Part shown: piece by piece, positions 9,793-18,255 of the stretch | Numbering within the stretch: the stretch's first letter is position 1 | Layout: each line of letters starts with the position of its first letter | Assembly: GCF_026626745.1 (NCBI RefSeq) | Contig: NZ_JAPNJW010000001.1 | Coordinates: forward strand, 6,108,001 to 6,172,000 | From: Nannocystis sp. RBIL2 | GTDB taxonomy: Bacteria; Myxococcota_A; Polyangia; Nannocystales; Nannocystaceae | Direction: 5' to 3' | DNA length: 64,000 nt | Made by a program: the position numbers and the translations under genes | The notes under the pieces: generated by a model | Seen by the model: the letters and a program-made list of their open reading frames with translations, nothing else | Told to the model about the DNA's origin: nothing | The model's database searches: none

Positions 9793-10956
9793 ATGCATGT
9801 TCGCACCCTGATCGGTGCCGCGGCGCTCGTGTTCGCGGCTGGTTGTCTGTCCGAGCGCGGCAAGCCGCCCGCCAACAAGCAGGTCGCCGCGGCGGGCGCC
9901 CCGGCTTCCACCGCGACGACGAAGGCGCCGTCGGGTCCGCCGGCGATGCGCGCCGCGACCGCTCCCGGCTCGTCGCTGTGCGAGCAGGCCTCGCTCAAGC
10001 TGGCCCCCGGCTCGGTGGTCGCGCAGGTCGACGGCGCCGACGTGAAGCTCGAGGACCTCGGCGAGCAGCTGGCCCAGGCCGAGAACAAGGCGCTGCGGAC
10101 GTACTGCAGCGAGGTAGCGCGTGCGCGCGAGGCCGCGCTCGAGAACCTCGTGCAGCAGAAGGTGCTGACCGCCGCGGCCGACAAGGCCGGCAAGCCGATC
10201 AACGAGTTCGTGCAGGAGCGCATGGAGGCGGCGGTGCCGACCCCGAGCGACGCCGACATCGAGGCGTTCTACACCGCTCGCAAGTCGCCCGACGCGCCGC
10301 CGCTCGACCAGGTCCGCGACCAGGTGGTCCAGGCGATCAAGGCCGAGAAGTCGGAAGAAGTGTTCATGTCGATGTTGAACGAGCTGCGGGCGACCGCCTC
10401 GATCGACAAGCGCCTGCCCGACGTGCGCCCGCCGGCGCTCGAGCTGGCGGCGACCCACTCGCCGTGGCTCGGCAGCGCCGACGCGCAGGTGCAGGTGGTC
10501 GAGTTCTCCGACTTCGAGTGCCCGTACTGCTCGCGCGCGGCCGACACGCTCAAGCAGCTCAAGGACAAGTACGCCGGCAAGCCGGTGCAGTTCGTGTTCC
10601 GCCACTTCCCGCTGAGCTTCCACCCGAACGCTCGCCCGGCCGCCGAGTACGCCCAGTGCGCGCACGAGCAGGAGAAGTTCTGGCCGCTGCACGACGAGAT
10701 CTTCGCGGTCCAGCGCGAGCTGTCGACCGACAAGCTCAAGGAGCTGGCGACCAAGGTCGGGCTCGACCAGGGCAAGCTCGACGAGTGCCTGACCCGCGTC
10801 GGTGCGCTCGTCGAGGCCGACATGAAGGTCGCCGGCGAGGCGGGGGTCGGCGGCACGCCGAGCTTCTACATCAACGGCCAGACCTTCGACGGCAACCCCT
10901 CGGTCGCCGGCCTGTCGGAGGCGATCGACGCCGAGCTGGCCCGCGCGAAGGGCTGA
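9793..10956 (+). CDS. Lipoprotein with SurA-like chaperone region and DsbA-like thioredoxin domain
   Basis: The 387-residue protein has a lipoprotein signal (ALVFAAGC, Cys18) and a Pro/Ala linker. A helical region at about residues 70-205 resembles the N-terminal domain of SurA/parvulin chaperones (AQVDGADVKLEDLGEQLAQA). A C-terminal DsbA/DsbG-type thioredoxin domain has CPYC at residues 243-246 and the cis-Pro motif GVGGTPSFYING. It probably handles disulfides in, and holds, unfolded exported proteins at the inner face of the outer membrane. The UbiA-type gene starts 3 bases after its stop, so the genes form an operon. Confidence 0.88.
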   Translation: MHVRTLIGAAALVFAAGCLSERGKPPANKQVAAAGAPASTATTKAPSGPPAMRAATAPGSSLCEQASLKLAPGSVVAQVDGADVKLEDLGEQLAQAENKALRTYCSEVARAREAALENLVQQKVLTAAADKAGKPINEFVQERMEAAVPTPSDADIEAFYTARKSPDAPPLDQVRDQVVQAIKAEKSEEVFMSMLNELRATASIDKRLPDVRPPALELAATHSPWLGSADAQVQVVEFSDFECPYCSRAADTLKQLKDKYAGKPVQFVFRHFPLSFHPNARPAAEYAQCAHEQEKFWPLHDEIFAVQRELSTDKLKELATKVGLDQGKLDECLTRVGALVEADMKVAGEAGVGGTPSFYINGQTFDGNPSVAGLSEAIDAELARAKG

Positions 10957-10959
10957 CGG

Positions 10960-11913
10960 ATGCACCCGGCCTTCGCCTCGCCGCTGCGCCGGTGGCTCCA
11001 CGCGTTCAAGCCGGCCAGCTGGCCGAAGGTGCTGGCGCCCGCGCTCTTGGGACAGGTCCTCGGGGTCATGTCCTCGGGGACATTCAGCGTCGGCGCCGCG
11101 GTCGTCGGCCTGGCGTTCGCGGTGTTCGCCACGATCTACGTGGTGCTGCTCAACGACTGGTTCGACGCCGACGTCGACGCGCTGAAGCGGCGCATGTTCC
11201 CCGAGGCCGGCTCGCCGAAGACGATCCCCGACGCCATCCTGCCGGCCGAGAGCGTGCTGCTGGCCGGCGTGGGCTTCGGGGTGATGGCGCTGGCGGTGGC
11301 GATGTGCGGCGAGCTGTTCCTGCCCGGGCGGCCGGGGCTGATGCTCGGCGCGGTGATCGGGCTCGGGCTGCTGCTGATCTACTCGGCGCCGCCGCTGCGG
11401 CTCAACGACCGCGGGGCGGGCGAGTTCGTCGAGGCGCTCGGGGTCGGGGTGCTCGTGCCGTGGTGGAGCGCGTACGCCCAGAGCGGGCAGCTCAGCTCGC
11501 CGTGGTACGTGTGGGCGTTGCCGGGGCTGGCGCTGCTGGCGTTCGCGTCGGCGGCGGCGAGCGGGCTGTCCGACGAGGAGAGCGACCGCCGCGGCGGCAA
11601 GGCGACGCTGACGACGCTGTACGGCAACCGGGCCGCGCGCCGGGCCGCCGAGTACTCGGCGTTCGCCGGGCTCATCGCCTGGATGTTCGCAGTGCGCGCC
11701 AGCGGCGGCGAGTTCCCGCTGATCCCGGTGCAGATCGCCGTGCTCGCGGCGGCGCTGCCGTGGCGCGCGCTGACCCGCGAGAGCCCGCACGCGCTGACCA
11801 ACTGCTTCAAGGCCCAGGGCCGCTACAAGACCGCGCTGCACCGCCTGATCTGGGGCTCGTCGCTGACGCTGGCGCTGGCGCTGGTGGTGCTGCGCGCGGT
11901 GGGGTGGGCATGA
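10960..11913 (+). CDS. UbiA-family membrane prenyltransferase
   Basis: The 317-residue protein has about eight to nine hydrophobic segments and both Asp-rich motifs of the UbiA superfamily: NDWFDADVD (about residues 65-73) and DEESDRRGGK (about 206-215), which bind Mg-diphosphate. Such enzymes transfer a prenyl chain to an aromatic or other acceptor. The acceptor cannot be read from sequence, and no quinone-pathway gene is nearby. A hairpin of the dispersed family lies inside the gene (11068-11083), read as VMSSGT in the first periplasmic or cytoplasmic loop. The next gene overlaps its stop codon (ATGA). Confidence 0.88.
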   Translation: MHPAFASPLRRWLHAFKPASWPKVLAPALLGQVLGVMSSGTFSVGAAVVGLAFAVFATIYVVLLNDWFDADVDALKRRMFPEAGSPKTIPDAILPAESVLLAGVGFGVMALAVAMCGELFLPGRPGLMLGAVIGLGLLLIYSAPPLRLNDRGAGEFVEALGVGVLVPWWSAYAQSGQLSSPWYVWALPGLALLAFASAAASGLSDEESDRRGGKATLTTLYGNRAARRAAEYSAFAGLIAWMFAVRASGGEFPLIPVQIAVLAAALPWRALTRESPHALTNCFKAQGRYKTALHRLIWGSSLTLALALVVLRAVGWA

Positions 11914-12566
11914 GCTGGCCGGGGCGGTCACTGGCGCCGGGGCGCAGCCGCAGCCGCAGCGTGGAGGAGGTCGTGGCCCACGTGGCCGACGGCTCGCCCG
12001 CGGCGGCCGAGCTGACGGCGGCGCTGCGGGAGATCGAGGCGGCGGCCGCCGCCGCGTTCCCGGGCAACATCTACTGGGACACCGAGCTGCTGGCGGTCGA
12101 GCTGCTGCGCGCGGGCCCGGGCGAGCTCGCGGCCCTGGGGCGCCAGATCGCCGGCCTGCAGGCGCTCTACGGCCACAACACGGTGATCCGGTTCCGCTAC
12201 GTCCACGACTTCCTGTACGGCTACGACTGGGCCAAGTGGGTCCAGCGCGAGCCGGAGGAGCGCGCGGGGGTCGGGCCGTTCGCGCCGGCCTTCATCGACC
12301 ACCAGGAGCGCCGCGCCCGCGAGCTCGAGCAGCTGATCGCCGACGACGACGCGGTCTATCCCAGCTTGCCCGAAGGACAGGTGCGCAACCCGTTCCCGTT
12401 CTCGCGCGAGCCCGAGGCCGAGTCGCTGCTGCTGGCCGAGCTGGCCGCCGCGGGGCTGCTGCCGGTCGAGGCCTGGGACGCGGCCGCGTCGCCGCTGTGG
12501 GACCGGCCCTACGCGGACCTGCGGATCGAGCGAGCGGCCGCGCTGGGGCTCTCGCTGCCCGAGTGA
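11910..12566 (+). CDS. Conserved-looking protein of unknown function
   Basis: The 218-residue soluble protein is not recognised. It overlaps the UbiA gene by four bases, so translation is probably coupled. The N-terminal quarter is basic and Ser-rich, followed by a helical region (VEEVVAHVADG...ELTAALREIE) and aromatic-rich segments such as FRYVHDFLYGYDWAKWV. No signal peptide, membrane segment or catalytic motif is evident. The ending matches a codon pattern with strong GC bias, so it is a real gene. Confidence 0.7.
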   Translation: MSWPGRSLAPGRSRSRSVEEVVAHVADGSPAAAELTAALREIEAAAAAAFPGNIYWDTELLAVELLRAGPGELAALGRQIAGLQALYGHNTVIRFRYVHDFLYGYDWAKWVQREPEERAGVGPFAPAFIDHQERRARELEQLIADDDAVYPSLPEGQVRNPFPFSREPEAESLLLAELAAAGLLPVEAWDAAASPLWDRPYADLRIERAAALGLSLPE

Positions 12567-12594
12567 GCGATGGCTGGTTGTTCGGACATGCACA

Positions 12595-12624
12595 AAGGGG
12601 CATGCTCGCGAGAGCATGCCCCTT
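12595..12624. terminator. Perfect 13-bp hairpin between convergent genes
   Basis: Arms aaggggcatgctc and gagcatgcccctt flank the loop gcga. The site lies between convergent stops at 12566 and 12660, so a bidirectional stop is plausible. It is a long version of the dispersed hairpin family; a second short hairpin (ctgtc, gacag) follows at 12629-12645. No T tract is present. Confidence 0.55.
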
Positions 12625-12659
12625 CGGACCTGTCACGAGGGACAGGGCGCCCGAACCGG

Positions 12660-13283
12660 TCACAGGCCGGATTGGCGCTGCTTCTCCTTGAGGCGGGCGA
12701 CCTTCTGCTCGAGCTCCTCGACGAGCTGCTTCTGGTCGGTGTAGTTCTTCTCGACGACGACGCCGCGGCGCTCGGCGAGCTCGATCTGCTCGGAGGTGCG
12801 GGCGTTCTCCTTCACCTTCTTCATGCGCTCGAAGAAGATCGTGCGCTGGGCCAGGTCCTTGCGCGCGATGTCGAGTTTCTTCTCCCAGTAGGCGATCTCG
12901 GCGTCGGCGCTGGCGAAGCTGGTCGGCTCGGGCTTGGGCTTCTTCGGCGGGGCCAGGGAGTCGGACTTGGGGCCGACCGGGAGGATGGACGGGTTGATGC
13001 GGGCCTTGCCGTTGCCGCGGTTGGGGTCGTACTCGCGGGCGCCGACGCCGAGCGCCTGCGACTCCGGGCCGCCGCCGCTCTGGGCGAGGCTGGCCTGCTG
13101 GCCGGCGCTGCCCTTGCTCTTGCCGGCCCCGGCCGCACCCGAGGCGGCGTCACCCCCGGGCCAGAAGATGAGGAGCGCGGCGACCACGAGGATCGCGCCG
13201 CCCACGATCAGCGCCCACAGCGCGCCACCCTGGGCAGGCTCGGGCTGGGTCGCGGTCGTCGGCTTGGGACCAGGTTCGGACAT
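12660..13283 (-). CDS. Single-pass membrane protein with coiled-coil tail
   Basis: The 207-residue protein has a short Pro/Thr-rich N-terminus, one membrane helix (ALWALIVGGAILVVAALLIF, residues about 21-40), a Gly/Ala/Ser-rich spacer and a charged C-terminal coiled coil (from about residue 127, rich in Glu/Lys with heptad spacing). Function is unknown; the shape suits a membrane-anchored scaffold. Its start codon is only 17 bases from the divergent pseudouridine-synthase start, so the promoters must reach into the opposing coding sequences. Confidence 0.7.
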   Translation of the reverse strand: MSEPGPKPTTATQPEPAQGGALWALIVGGAILVVAALLIFWPGGDAASGAAGAGKSKGSAGQQASLAQSGGGPESQALGVGAREYDPNRGNGKARINPSILPVGPKSDSLAPPKKPKPEPTSFASADAEIAYWEKKLDIARKDLAQRTIFFERMKKVKENARTSEQIELAERRGVVVEKNYTDQKQLVEELEQKVARLKEKQRQSGL

Positions 13284-13300
13284 ACGCGGGCGAGAATAGC

Positions 13301-14290
13301 ATGTCCGCGGTGAGCGAGCCCCCGGAGGAGTTCATCGAGATCCCGCTGGTCGTGGACCCGGCCCGCGACGGCTTTCGCCTCGATCGCTTCCTCTCGAGCC
13401 GGATCGCACGGCTGTCGCGGACCCGCGTGCAAACGATCGTCGACAACGGCCAGGTGCGCCGCGCAGACACCGGTGAGGTGCTGCTGCGCGCGTCCCAGCG
13501 CGTGCGCGCCGGCGAGGCGCTGGTGATCCGCAGGCCCGCGCCGCGTGAGCCGGAGGTGGTGCTCGATTACCGGGAGATCTACAGGGACGAGGCCCTGCTG
13601 GTCATCGACAAGCCTGCCGGTCTGCCGGTCCACCCGTCGGCCAGCTACCACCGCCACACGCTGACCCAGGTGCTGCGCGATCGCCTCGGCCCCGGTCACG
13701 GCTGGGACATGGCCCACCGCCTCGACCGCGAGACGTCCGGCGTGATGGTGTTCGGCCGCCGCGCCGGCTCGGCGACGGCGCTCAAGAAGGCGTTCCTCGG
13801 CCGCGAGGTGCGCAAGACGTACCTGGCGCTGGTCCACGGCTCTTTTGATAAAGAGCATGTCCGTATCGACATGTCCCTCGGGTTCGCGATCGGCTCGAAG
13901 ATCCGGATCAAGATGGGGCCGGTGCCGGTGGCCGACGGCGGTCTGCCGGCGGCGACGACGGTGCGCCCGCTGCGGCACGGAGAATTCAATAAAATGCCGG
14001 TGACTCTGGTGGAGGCGCTGCCGGAGACGGGGCGGCAGCACCAGATCCGCGTCCATCTGGCGGAGATCGGCCATGCAGTGGTCGGCGACAAGCTGTACGG
14101 GCTGCCCGAAGAAGAATTTTTAAAAGTGGTCGAGGGCGGACGGAAGCTGCACGAGCTCGGGGCCCAGCTCGGGCTGCAACGCCACGCGCTGCACGCTGCG
14201 GCGCTGACGCTGCCGCACCCGAAGACCGGCGCGGAGGTGCAATTCACCGCCCCGTGGCCGGCCGAGCTCGCTGCGATCCTGGCGCCGTGA
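13301..14290 (+). CDS. RluA-family pseudouridine synthase
   Basis: The 329-residue protein has an N-terminal S4 RNA-binding domain (FRLDRFLSSRIARLSRTRVQ) and the RluA catalytic core: IDKPAGLPVHPS, HRLDRETSGVMVF with the catalytic Asp, RKTYLALVHG and TGRQHQIRVHLA. It isomerises uridine to pseudouridine in 23S rRNA or tRNA; which position cannot be told. A hairpin of the dispersed family lies inside the gene (13856-13873), read as HVRIDMS, at an insertion-tolerant turn between strands. Confidence 0.92.
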   Translation: MSAVSEPPEEFIEIPLVVDPARDGFRLDRFLSSRIARLSRTRVQTIVDNGQVRRADTGEVLLRASQRVRAGEALVIRRPAPREPEVVLDYREIYRDEALLVIDKPAGLPVHPSASYHRHTLTQVLRDRLGPGHGWDMAHRLDRETSGVMVFGRRAGSATALKKAFLGREVRKTYLALVHGSFDKEHVRIDMSLGFAIGSKIRIKMGPVPVADGGLPAATTVRPLRHGEFNKMPVTLVEALPETGRQHQIRVHLAEIGHAVVGDKLYGLPEEEFLKVVEGGRKLHELGAQLGLQRHALHAAALTLPHPKTGAEVQFTAPWPAELAAILAP

Positions 14291-14323
14291 GGCGGGAGCG
14301 ACCGAGGGCGCGGGTGAGGGGCG

Positions 14324-14402
14324 ACATGTCTCGAGGGACATGGGGCTGCCGAGCGCGCTCATGGGGCCAGGATGTTGCGAGCACATGTCTCGAGGGACAT
14401 GT
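14324..14402. repeat. Two near-identical family hairpins between convergent genes
   Basis: acatgtctcgagggacatg occurs at 14324-14342 and again at 14383-14401, separated by 40 bases. Both lie between the RluA-family stop and the opposing membrane-protein stop. Confidence 0.8.
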
Positions 14403-14411
14403 GGCTGCGCG

Positions 14412-14939
14412 TTACAGGAGCGGCGAGGCGCCGGGGTGCAAGATCTCCACGATCTCGCCGGACACCGGCTCGATCGCGGTGGTCTTGCCGTCCTCCACCA
14501 CCACCTTGAACTGGGCCATGTCCGAGCCGTCCTTGAGCTTCAGGGTGCGGTCGGGCAGCTCGATGGTGTCGACGCCGGGCGGCTCGCGGGTGAGGCCGAG
14601 GCGCGCCTTGCCTTGCGACCAGGCGAGCACGCGCGGACGCTCGGAGGTGTCGGTGCCGGCGGGGAGCTCGAACTGGCGCAGGGTCGTGGGGGCGTCGCCG
14701 CGGCGGGCCCAGCGGTACCAGGCGAACACGGTGCCGGCGACGAGCACTGCGAGGCAGGCGATCAGGACGCGGCGGATGCGCCGGGCGGCTGCGTAACCGG
14801 CGAATCGGCCGAGATGGTGCTCGCCGGGCGGCGGGTTACGCATGAGCTCGTCGTCGCGGTCGCTGGCGGGCGGAGCCTCGACCGGGCGCCACTCGCTGGC
14901 CACGTCGGAGGACGGCGGGTCGAGGTCGTCGCGGGTCAT
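14412..14939 (-). CDS. Small single-pass membrane protein, unknown function
   Basis: The 175-residue protein has an acidic cytoplasmic N-terminus of about 57 residues, one membrane helix (VLIACLAVLVAGTVFAWY) and a C-terminal region of about 95 residues with beta-strand character (TIELPDRTLKLKDGS). No family is recognised. It lies 46 bases downstream of the stop of the Cys-rich lipoprotein on the same strand. Confidence 0.65.
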   Translation of the reverse strand: MTRDDLDPPSSDVASEWRPVEAPPASDRDDELMRNPPPGEHHLGRFAGYAAARRIRRVLIACLAVLVAGTVFAWYRWARRGDAPTTLRQFELPAGTDTSERPRVLAWSQGKARLGLTREPPGVDTIELPDRTLKLKDGSDMAQFKVVVEDGKTTAIEPVSGEIVEILHPGASPLL

Positions 14940-14985
14940 GCCCGGAGGATAGCGCGGGTCGGCGAGGAGCGCGCTCGCGCGGGGC

Positions 14986-15963
14986 TCACTGACACACCGA
15001 GCCGATCAGGAGGTTCGTGTCGAGGTCGACCACCGGGTCGGTGCAGAACTGGTTGACCGGACAGTCGGCGTCGCTGTTGCACTGGCCGCAGATGCCCAGC
15101 TTCACCAGGCCCATGATGTTGGCCTCGCCGCAGAAGCCCGAGGCGCACGCCTGGTTGCCCGTGCCCTCGAAGTCGCAGCCGGCGTTGTTGGGCACCGAGT
15201 CGGTGGGCTTGCACTTCTTCTGGCCGCTGAAGTCGGCGAAGTCGTAGTCGGGCGTGCAGTGAGGCGCCTGCGGGGGACAGTCGACGTCGGTCTTGCACTC
15301 GCCGCAGGTGGCGACCGTGATGATGCCTGGGACCTCGAGCACGGGGCTGCAGTCCTGCGCGGTCGGGTCGGTGCACGCGGCGTCGCTCTCGCAGCCGTCG
15401 CCGGCCTTGCCGAGGTTGCACACGGAGCCGACGCCGGCGACCGGGTTGGGAATCGTGCAGCCGCCGTCGGGGCAGTCGTCGTCGCCGAAGCACTCGCCGC
15501 AGAAACCGCCGAGGGCGGGGACGACGAAGCACTTGCCGGACTCGCAGCCGCAGCCGCTGGCGTCGGTGCAGGGGGCGTTCTGCGGCTGGGCGGGGATGTC
15601 GTTGCAGAAGATGCCGGTGCTGAAGTCGGTGGTTTCGGGGACGAGCGAGGTCGAGATGACGTCGGTGGTGACGGTGCTCGAGTGAGTGTCGCTGGGGTCG
15701 CCGTCGGTAGCGGAGCCCTCGGTGATCGGGACGAGGGTGGTGCCTTCGCTGGTGGGGAAGGTGGTGACGGTCTGACCGACGGTGGTGGTGAGGGGCTCGC
15801 TCGGGTTGGCCGAGGTCTGGCTGTGGCCCATGGTGACGGAGGCTTCGCTGGTCGAGCCGAGGGTGGTGCCGTCGGTGCCGGTCTGCGAGTCGGTCTCGCC
15901 GGGCTCGGACTTGGGGCTGCAAGCGACGATGAAAAATAGAGCGGACCACAAGCGATACTTCAT
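14986..15963 (-). CDS. Cys-rich surface lipoprotein with Thr/Ser linker
   Basis: The 325-residue protein has a lipoprotein signal (LWSALFFIVAC, Cys15), a linker of about 100 residues almost wholly of Thr, Ser, Gly, Glu and Pro, and a C-terminal part with about 26 cysteines. The cysteines are spaced in repeated units such as CGECFGDDDCPDGGC, CGECKTDVDCPP and CGQCNSDADCPVNQFC. These resemble Dickkopf/EGF-like Cys knots that recur in myxobacterial surface proteins. It shares its build with the protein at 4771-5670. The role is unknown; adhesion or binding is inferred only. Confidence 0.8.
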   Translation of the reverse strand: MKYRLWSALFFIVACSPKSEPGETDSQTGTDGTTLGSTSEASVTMGHSQTSANPSEPLTTTVGQTVTTFPTSEGTTLVPITEGSATDGDPSDTHSSTVTTDVISTSLVPETTDFSTGIFCNDIPAQPQNAPCTDASGCGCESGKCFVVPALGGFCGECFGDDDCPDGGCTIPNPVAGVGSVCNLGKAGDGCESDAACTDPTAQDCSPVLEVPGIITVATCGECKTDVDCPPQAPHCTPDYDFADFSGQKKCKPTDSVPNNAGCDFEGTGNQACASGFCGEANIMGLVKLGICGQCNSDADCPVNQFCTDPVVDLDTNLLIGSVCQ

Positions 15964-16558
15964 GCGAGGAAGTATACGCGGCTCGGGTGGGCGAGCGGTT
16001 GAGGATGTCCTTTGGGACATGGGCGGCGGCGCGCGGGCTTGTAGACCCCAGGGGCTCCAGTGGCGCTGGAGCAGGCGCTTGCGCGGCTTGGAGGTCCGAA
16101 GCGGGTCCGTGGGCGGCTTGCTGGAGTGTCGGTTCGCGAATTGCCGACTGCGCCTCGCGGGGGGTCCGGGGAAGCGGCGGCCGCGAGTTAACCGGCGGGA
16201 TGGACACTCGTTCCTCGCGCCCATCTCGCCTCTAATTCGCGGCCACCGCTTCCCCGGACCCCTGGCACGGCTGCAGCCGTGAGTGGCCGCCTCGCCGTCG
16301 TGGGCTTCGATGGCGGATGTCTTTGGGGACAGATCATGGCGCGGCTGTTCGACGGCCAGGGCTGGCCGCCGAACAGCCGCTGTCTCGCTTCAATGACGGC
16401 GTGGCTCTGTCCGCGGTGAGCGATCGAGCGCGAGGCGTTTTGGGGGCGCCGGACGATCTCTGCCCTGGGGCGACTGCCTCGGCTCCGGAAGGCGACTGCT
16501 CGATGCGGGGCCGAATGGACATCGCCTGATATTTTGTTGCGCCTCGGCTCGCTCGAGG
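15964..16558. other. Gene-free region holding a large inverted repeat and two small hairpins
   Basis: No credible open frame is present over about 595 bases. Hairpins of the dispersed family lie at 16005-16020 (atgtcctttgggacat) and 16316-16332. The long inverted repeat at 16161-16262 is described separately. The region probably holds the promoter of the lipoprotein gene that starts at 15963. Confidence 0.6.
16161..16262. repeat. 102-bp element with 26-bp terminal inverted repeats
   Basis: The left arm (16161-16186) and right arm (16237-16262) match as inverted repeats at 25 of 26 bases. The inner flanks also pair imperfectly (gagttaa against ctctaat; cgggatgg against ccatctcg). The whole could fold as one long hairpin or be a small non-autonomous mobile element. 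I see no clear target-site duplication. Confidence 0.65.
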
Positions 16559-17431
16559 TCAGGGGAGCTCGAGCGGGACGGCGGTGCAGATCGACATGTC
16601 CGAAGGGACAGGGGTGTCTTGACGCAGGAGCTCGCCGCCGGCGGCTGCGTAGACGCCGGCGGCGCGGACGAGGGCGGGTGGGGGCTCCTCGACGCCGGCG
16701 CCGGGCAGGCGCGGGGTCGGGAGGAGGACCAGGGAGCGGCCGCACAGGCGCGGGGCGAGGGCCCAGGGGGGGCCCTGGAGCGTGCTGTCCCCAAAGCCAT
16801 GTTGGCCGAACCACAAGGATGTGAACACCACCGGGGCGGGCTCGACGTCGATGCGCGGGGAGGGCGGCATGCCGGCGCCGAGCCAGGCCTCGGCGGCGAG
16901 CTCGCTGTCGGCGGACGGGCGCACTGCGAGCAAGATCGGTCCCGCGGGGGTGGCCACGCCGGACCAGCGACAGGGGCGGCACCCGGCCGGCGGGATGACG
17001 GGCACCGGGGCTCGCACGTGCGGCGGCGCAGCCTCGCCGCGGCCGAGCGGGCGCACGGCGAGCTCGCCGTCCTTTTCGAAGAGTACCCAGGGACATGTCT
17101 GGACGGGCATGTCCGAACGGGCAGATGATTCGCGCGCGGCGACGTCGGTCGACGGCCCGGCAGGGCTGCGCGGCGCTCCGGGAGGGGTCGCGTCGGCGCG
17201 ACTCGGCGAGCCAGTCGCCGACACCCCAGGGCGCGGCTCGGCGGAGGCGAGCGCGTCGGGGCGGCGAGCCGGGTCGGGGAGCTCGGGGAGCCAGGCGAGG
17301 GTGCCGAGCGGCGGCTCCTCGCAGGTCGGCTCCGGCGGGGCAGCTTCGACCGGCGCGACGGGGGCCGGTTCGCTGCTCGCCGGAGGGTTACACGCCAGGG
17401 CGGCCGCGAAGGCCACGCGCCGGAGCGTCAT
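16559..17431 (-). CDS. Pro/Ala-rich lipoprotein of unknown function
   Basis: The 290-residue protein has a short lipoprotein signal (RRVAFAAALAC, Cys14), a long Pro/Ala/Glu-rich region and a C-terminal domain with a CRPCRWSG motif and scattered cysteines. No family is recognised. Two hairpins of the dispersed family lie inside the gene, near 17090-17124 (read SDMPVQT) and at 16594-16610 (read SDMSICT) just before the C-terminus. It follows the next lipoprotein gene after 9 bases, suggesting an operon. Confidence 0.65.
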   Translation of the reverse strand: MTLRRVAFAAALACNPPASSEPAPVAPVEAAPPEPTCEEPPLGTLAWLPELPDPARRPDALASAEPRPGVSATGSPSRADATPPGAPRSPAGPSTDVAARESSARSDMPVQTCPWVLFEKDGELAVRPLGRGEAAPPHVRAPVPVIPPAGCRPCRWSGVATPAGPILLAVRPSADSELAAEAWLGAGMPPSPRIDVEPAPVVFTSLWFGQHGFGDSTLQGPPWALAPRLCGRSLVLLPTPRLPGAGVEEPPPALVRAAGVYAAAGGELLRQDTPVPSDMSICTAVPLELP

Positions 17432-17440
17432 GTCGGCGGC

Positions 17441-18073
17441 TCATTGGCGGGCGATCGAGGCCTGGATGCAACCGGCGGTGTTGCGCTGCATGATGCCGCG
17501 CGGGTTGGCCCACGACTGCGCGTTCCACAAGGTCTTGTTGTCCTTGTCGATGCCGATCACGTCGGAGGGCAAGGTGAGCCTGACGAAGGGGCGCTGGCCG
17601 GTGGCGCAATCGGCGTAGGCCTCGACCGGGCCGGGTCCCCACAGCAGGGTGCGGCCGCTGATCTTGCTCGGGTCGGTGACGCGGTAGGTCACCGTCATCT
17701 GGTAGATCGGGTTGGTCTCGGAGGGCTGCAGGGTCTGCGCGAAGCTCTCGACCTCGCAGGCGACCAGGGGGTCGGCGACGCCCTCGGTACACAGGCGCTC
17801 GGCCCACTCGCTGAACACGGCCTCGCCCTCCTTGCCGTTCATCGCCTGGTCGACGTTGGTCTTGGTGTAGTAGTCGATCAGGCACGGCTCGTACTTGAGG
17901 GTGACCTTGATCTTGGCGGTGCCGGCGAACGGGTTCTCGTCCTGGTTCTCGGCCTGGATCAGCTCCACACACGTGAAGCCGAACGGCTCCTCCGCTTCCT
18001 CCTTGCAGGCGGACACGAAGAGAGCGCTGGTAGAGCAGAGGCCGAGAGCGGCGATGAGCGAGAGGCGGGACAT
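17441..18073 (-). CDS. Lipoprotein of unknown function
   Basis: The 210-residue protein has a clear lipoprotein signal (GLCSTSALFVSAC, Cys23). The mature part contains about six cysteines, aromatic residues and beta-strand-like segments (AKIKVTLKYEPCLIDYY, IYQMTVTYRVT), like many small myxobacterial lipoproteins. The function is unknown. It is the first gene of a probable two-gene transcript with the lipoprotein at 16559-17431. Confidence 0.72.
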   Translation of the reverse strand: MSRLSLIAALGLCSTSALFVSACKEEAEEPFGFTCVELIQAENQDENPFAGTAKIKVTLKYEPCLIDYYTKTNVDQAMNGKEGEAVFSEWAERLCTEGVADPLVACEVESFAQTLQPSETNPIYQMTVTYRVTDPSKISGRTLLWGPGPVEAYADCATGQRPFVRLTLPSDVIGIDKDNKTLWNAQSWANPRGIMQRNTAGCIQASIARQ

Positions 18074-18255
18074 CGCCGCCAGTGTTGCAAACCCGAGCGC
18101 CGGGTCGCAAGCACGTTCGCCGCGGGCCGCGCGGACGGTTTCACGGGTGCGCGGCGCCGGCTGCGCATGAGCCTGGACGGTGTCCGATCGGCGGTTTGAC
18201 TGTGACGGGCATCACCAGGCCGCTGGGGCTCGCGTGCTAGCGTCGCCGGCGCCTC

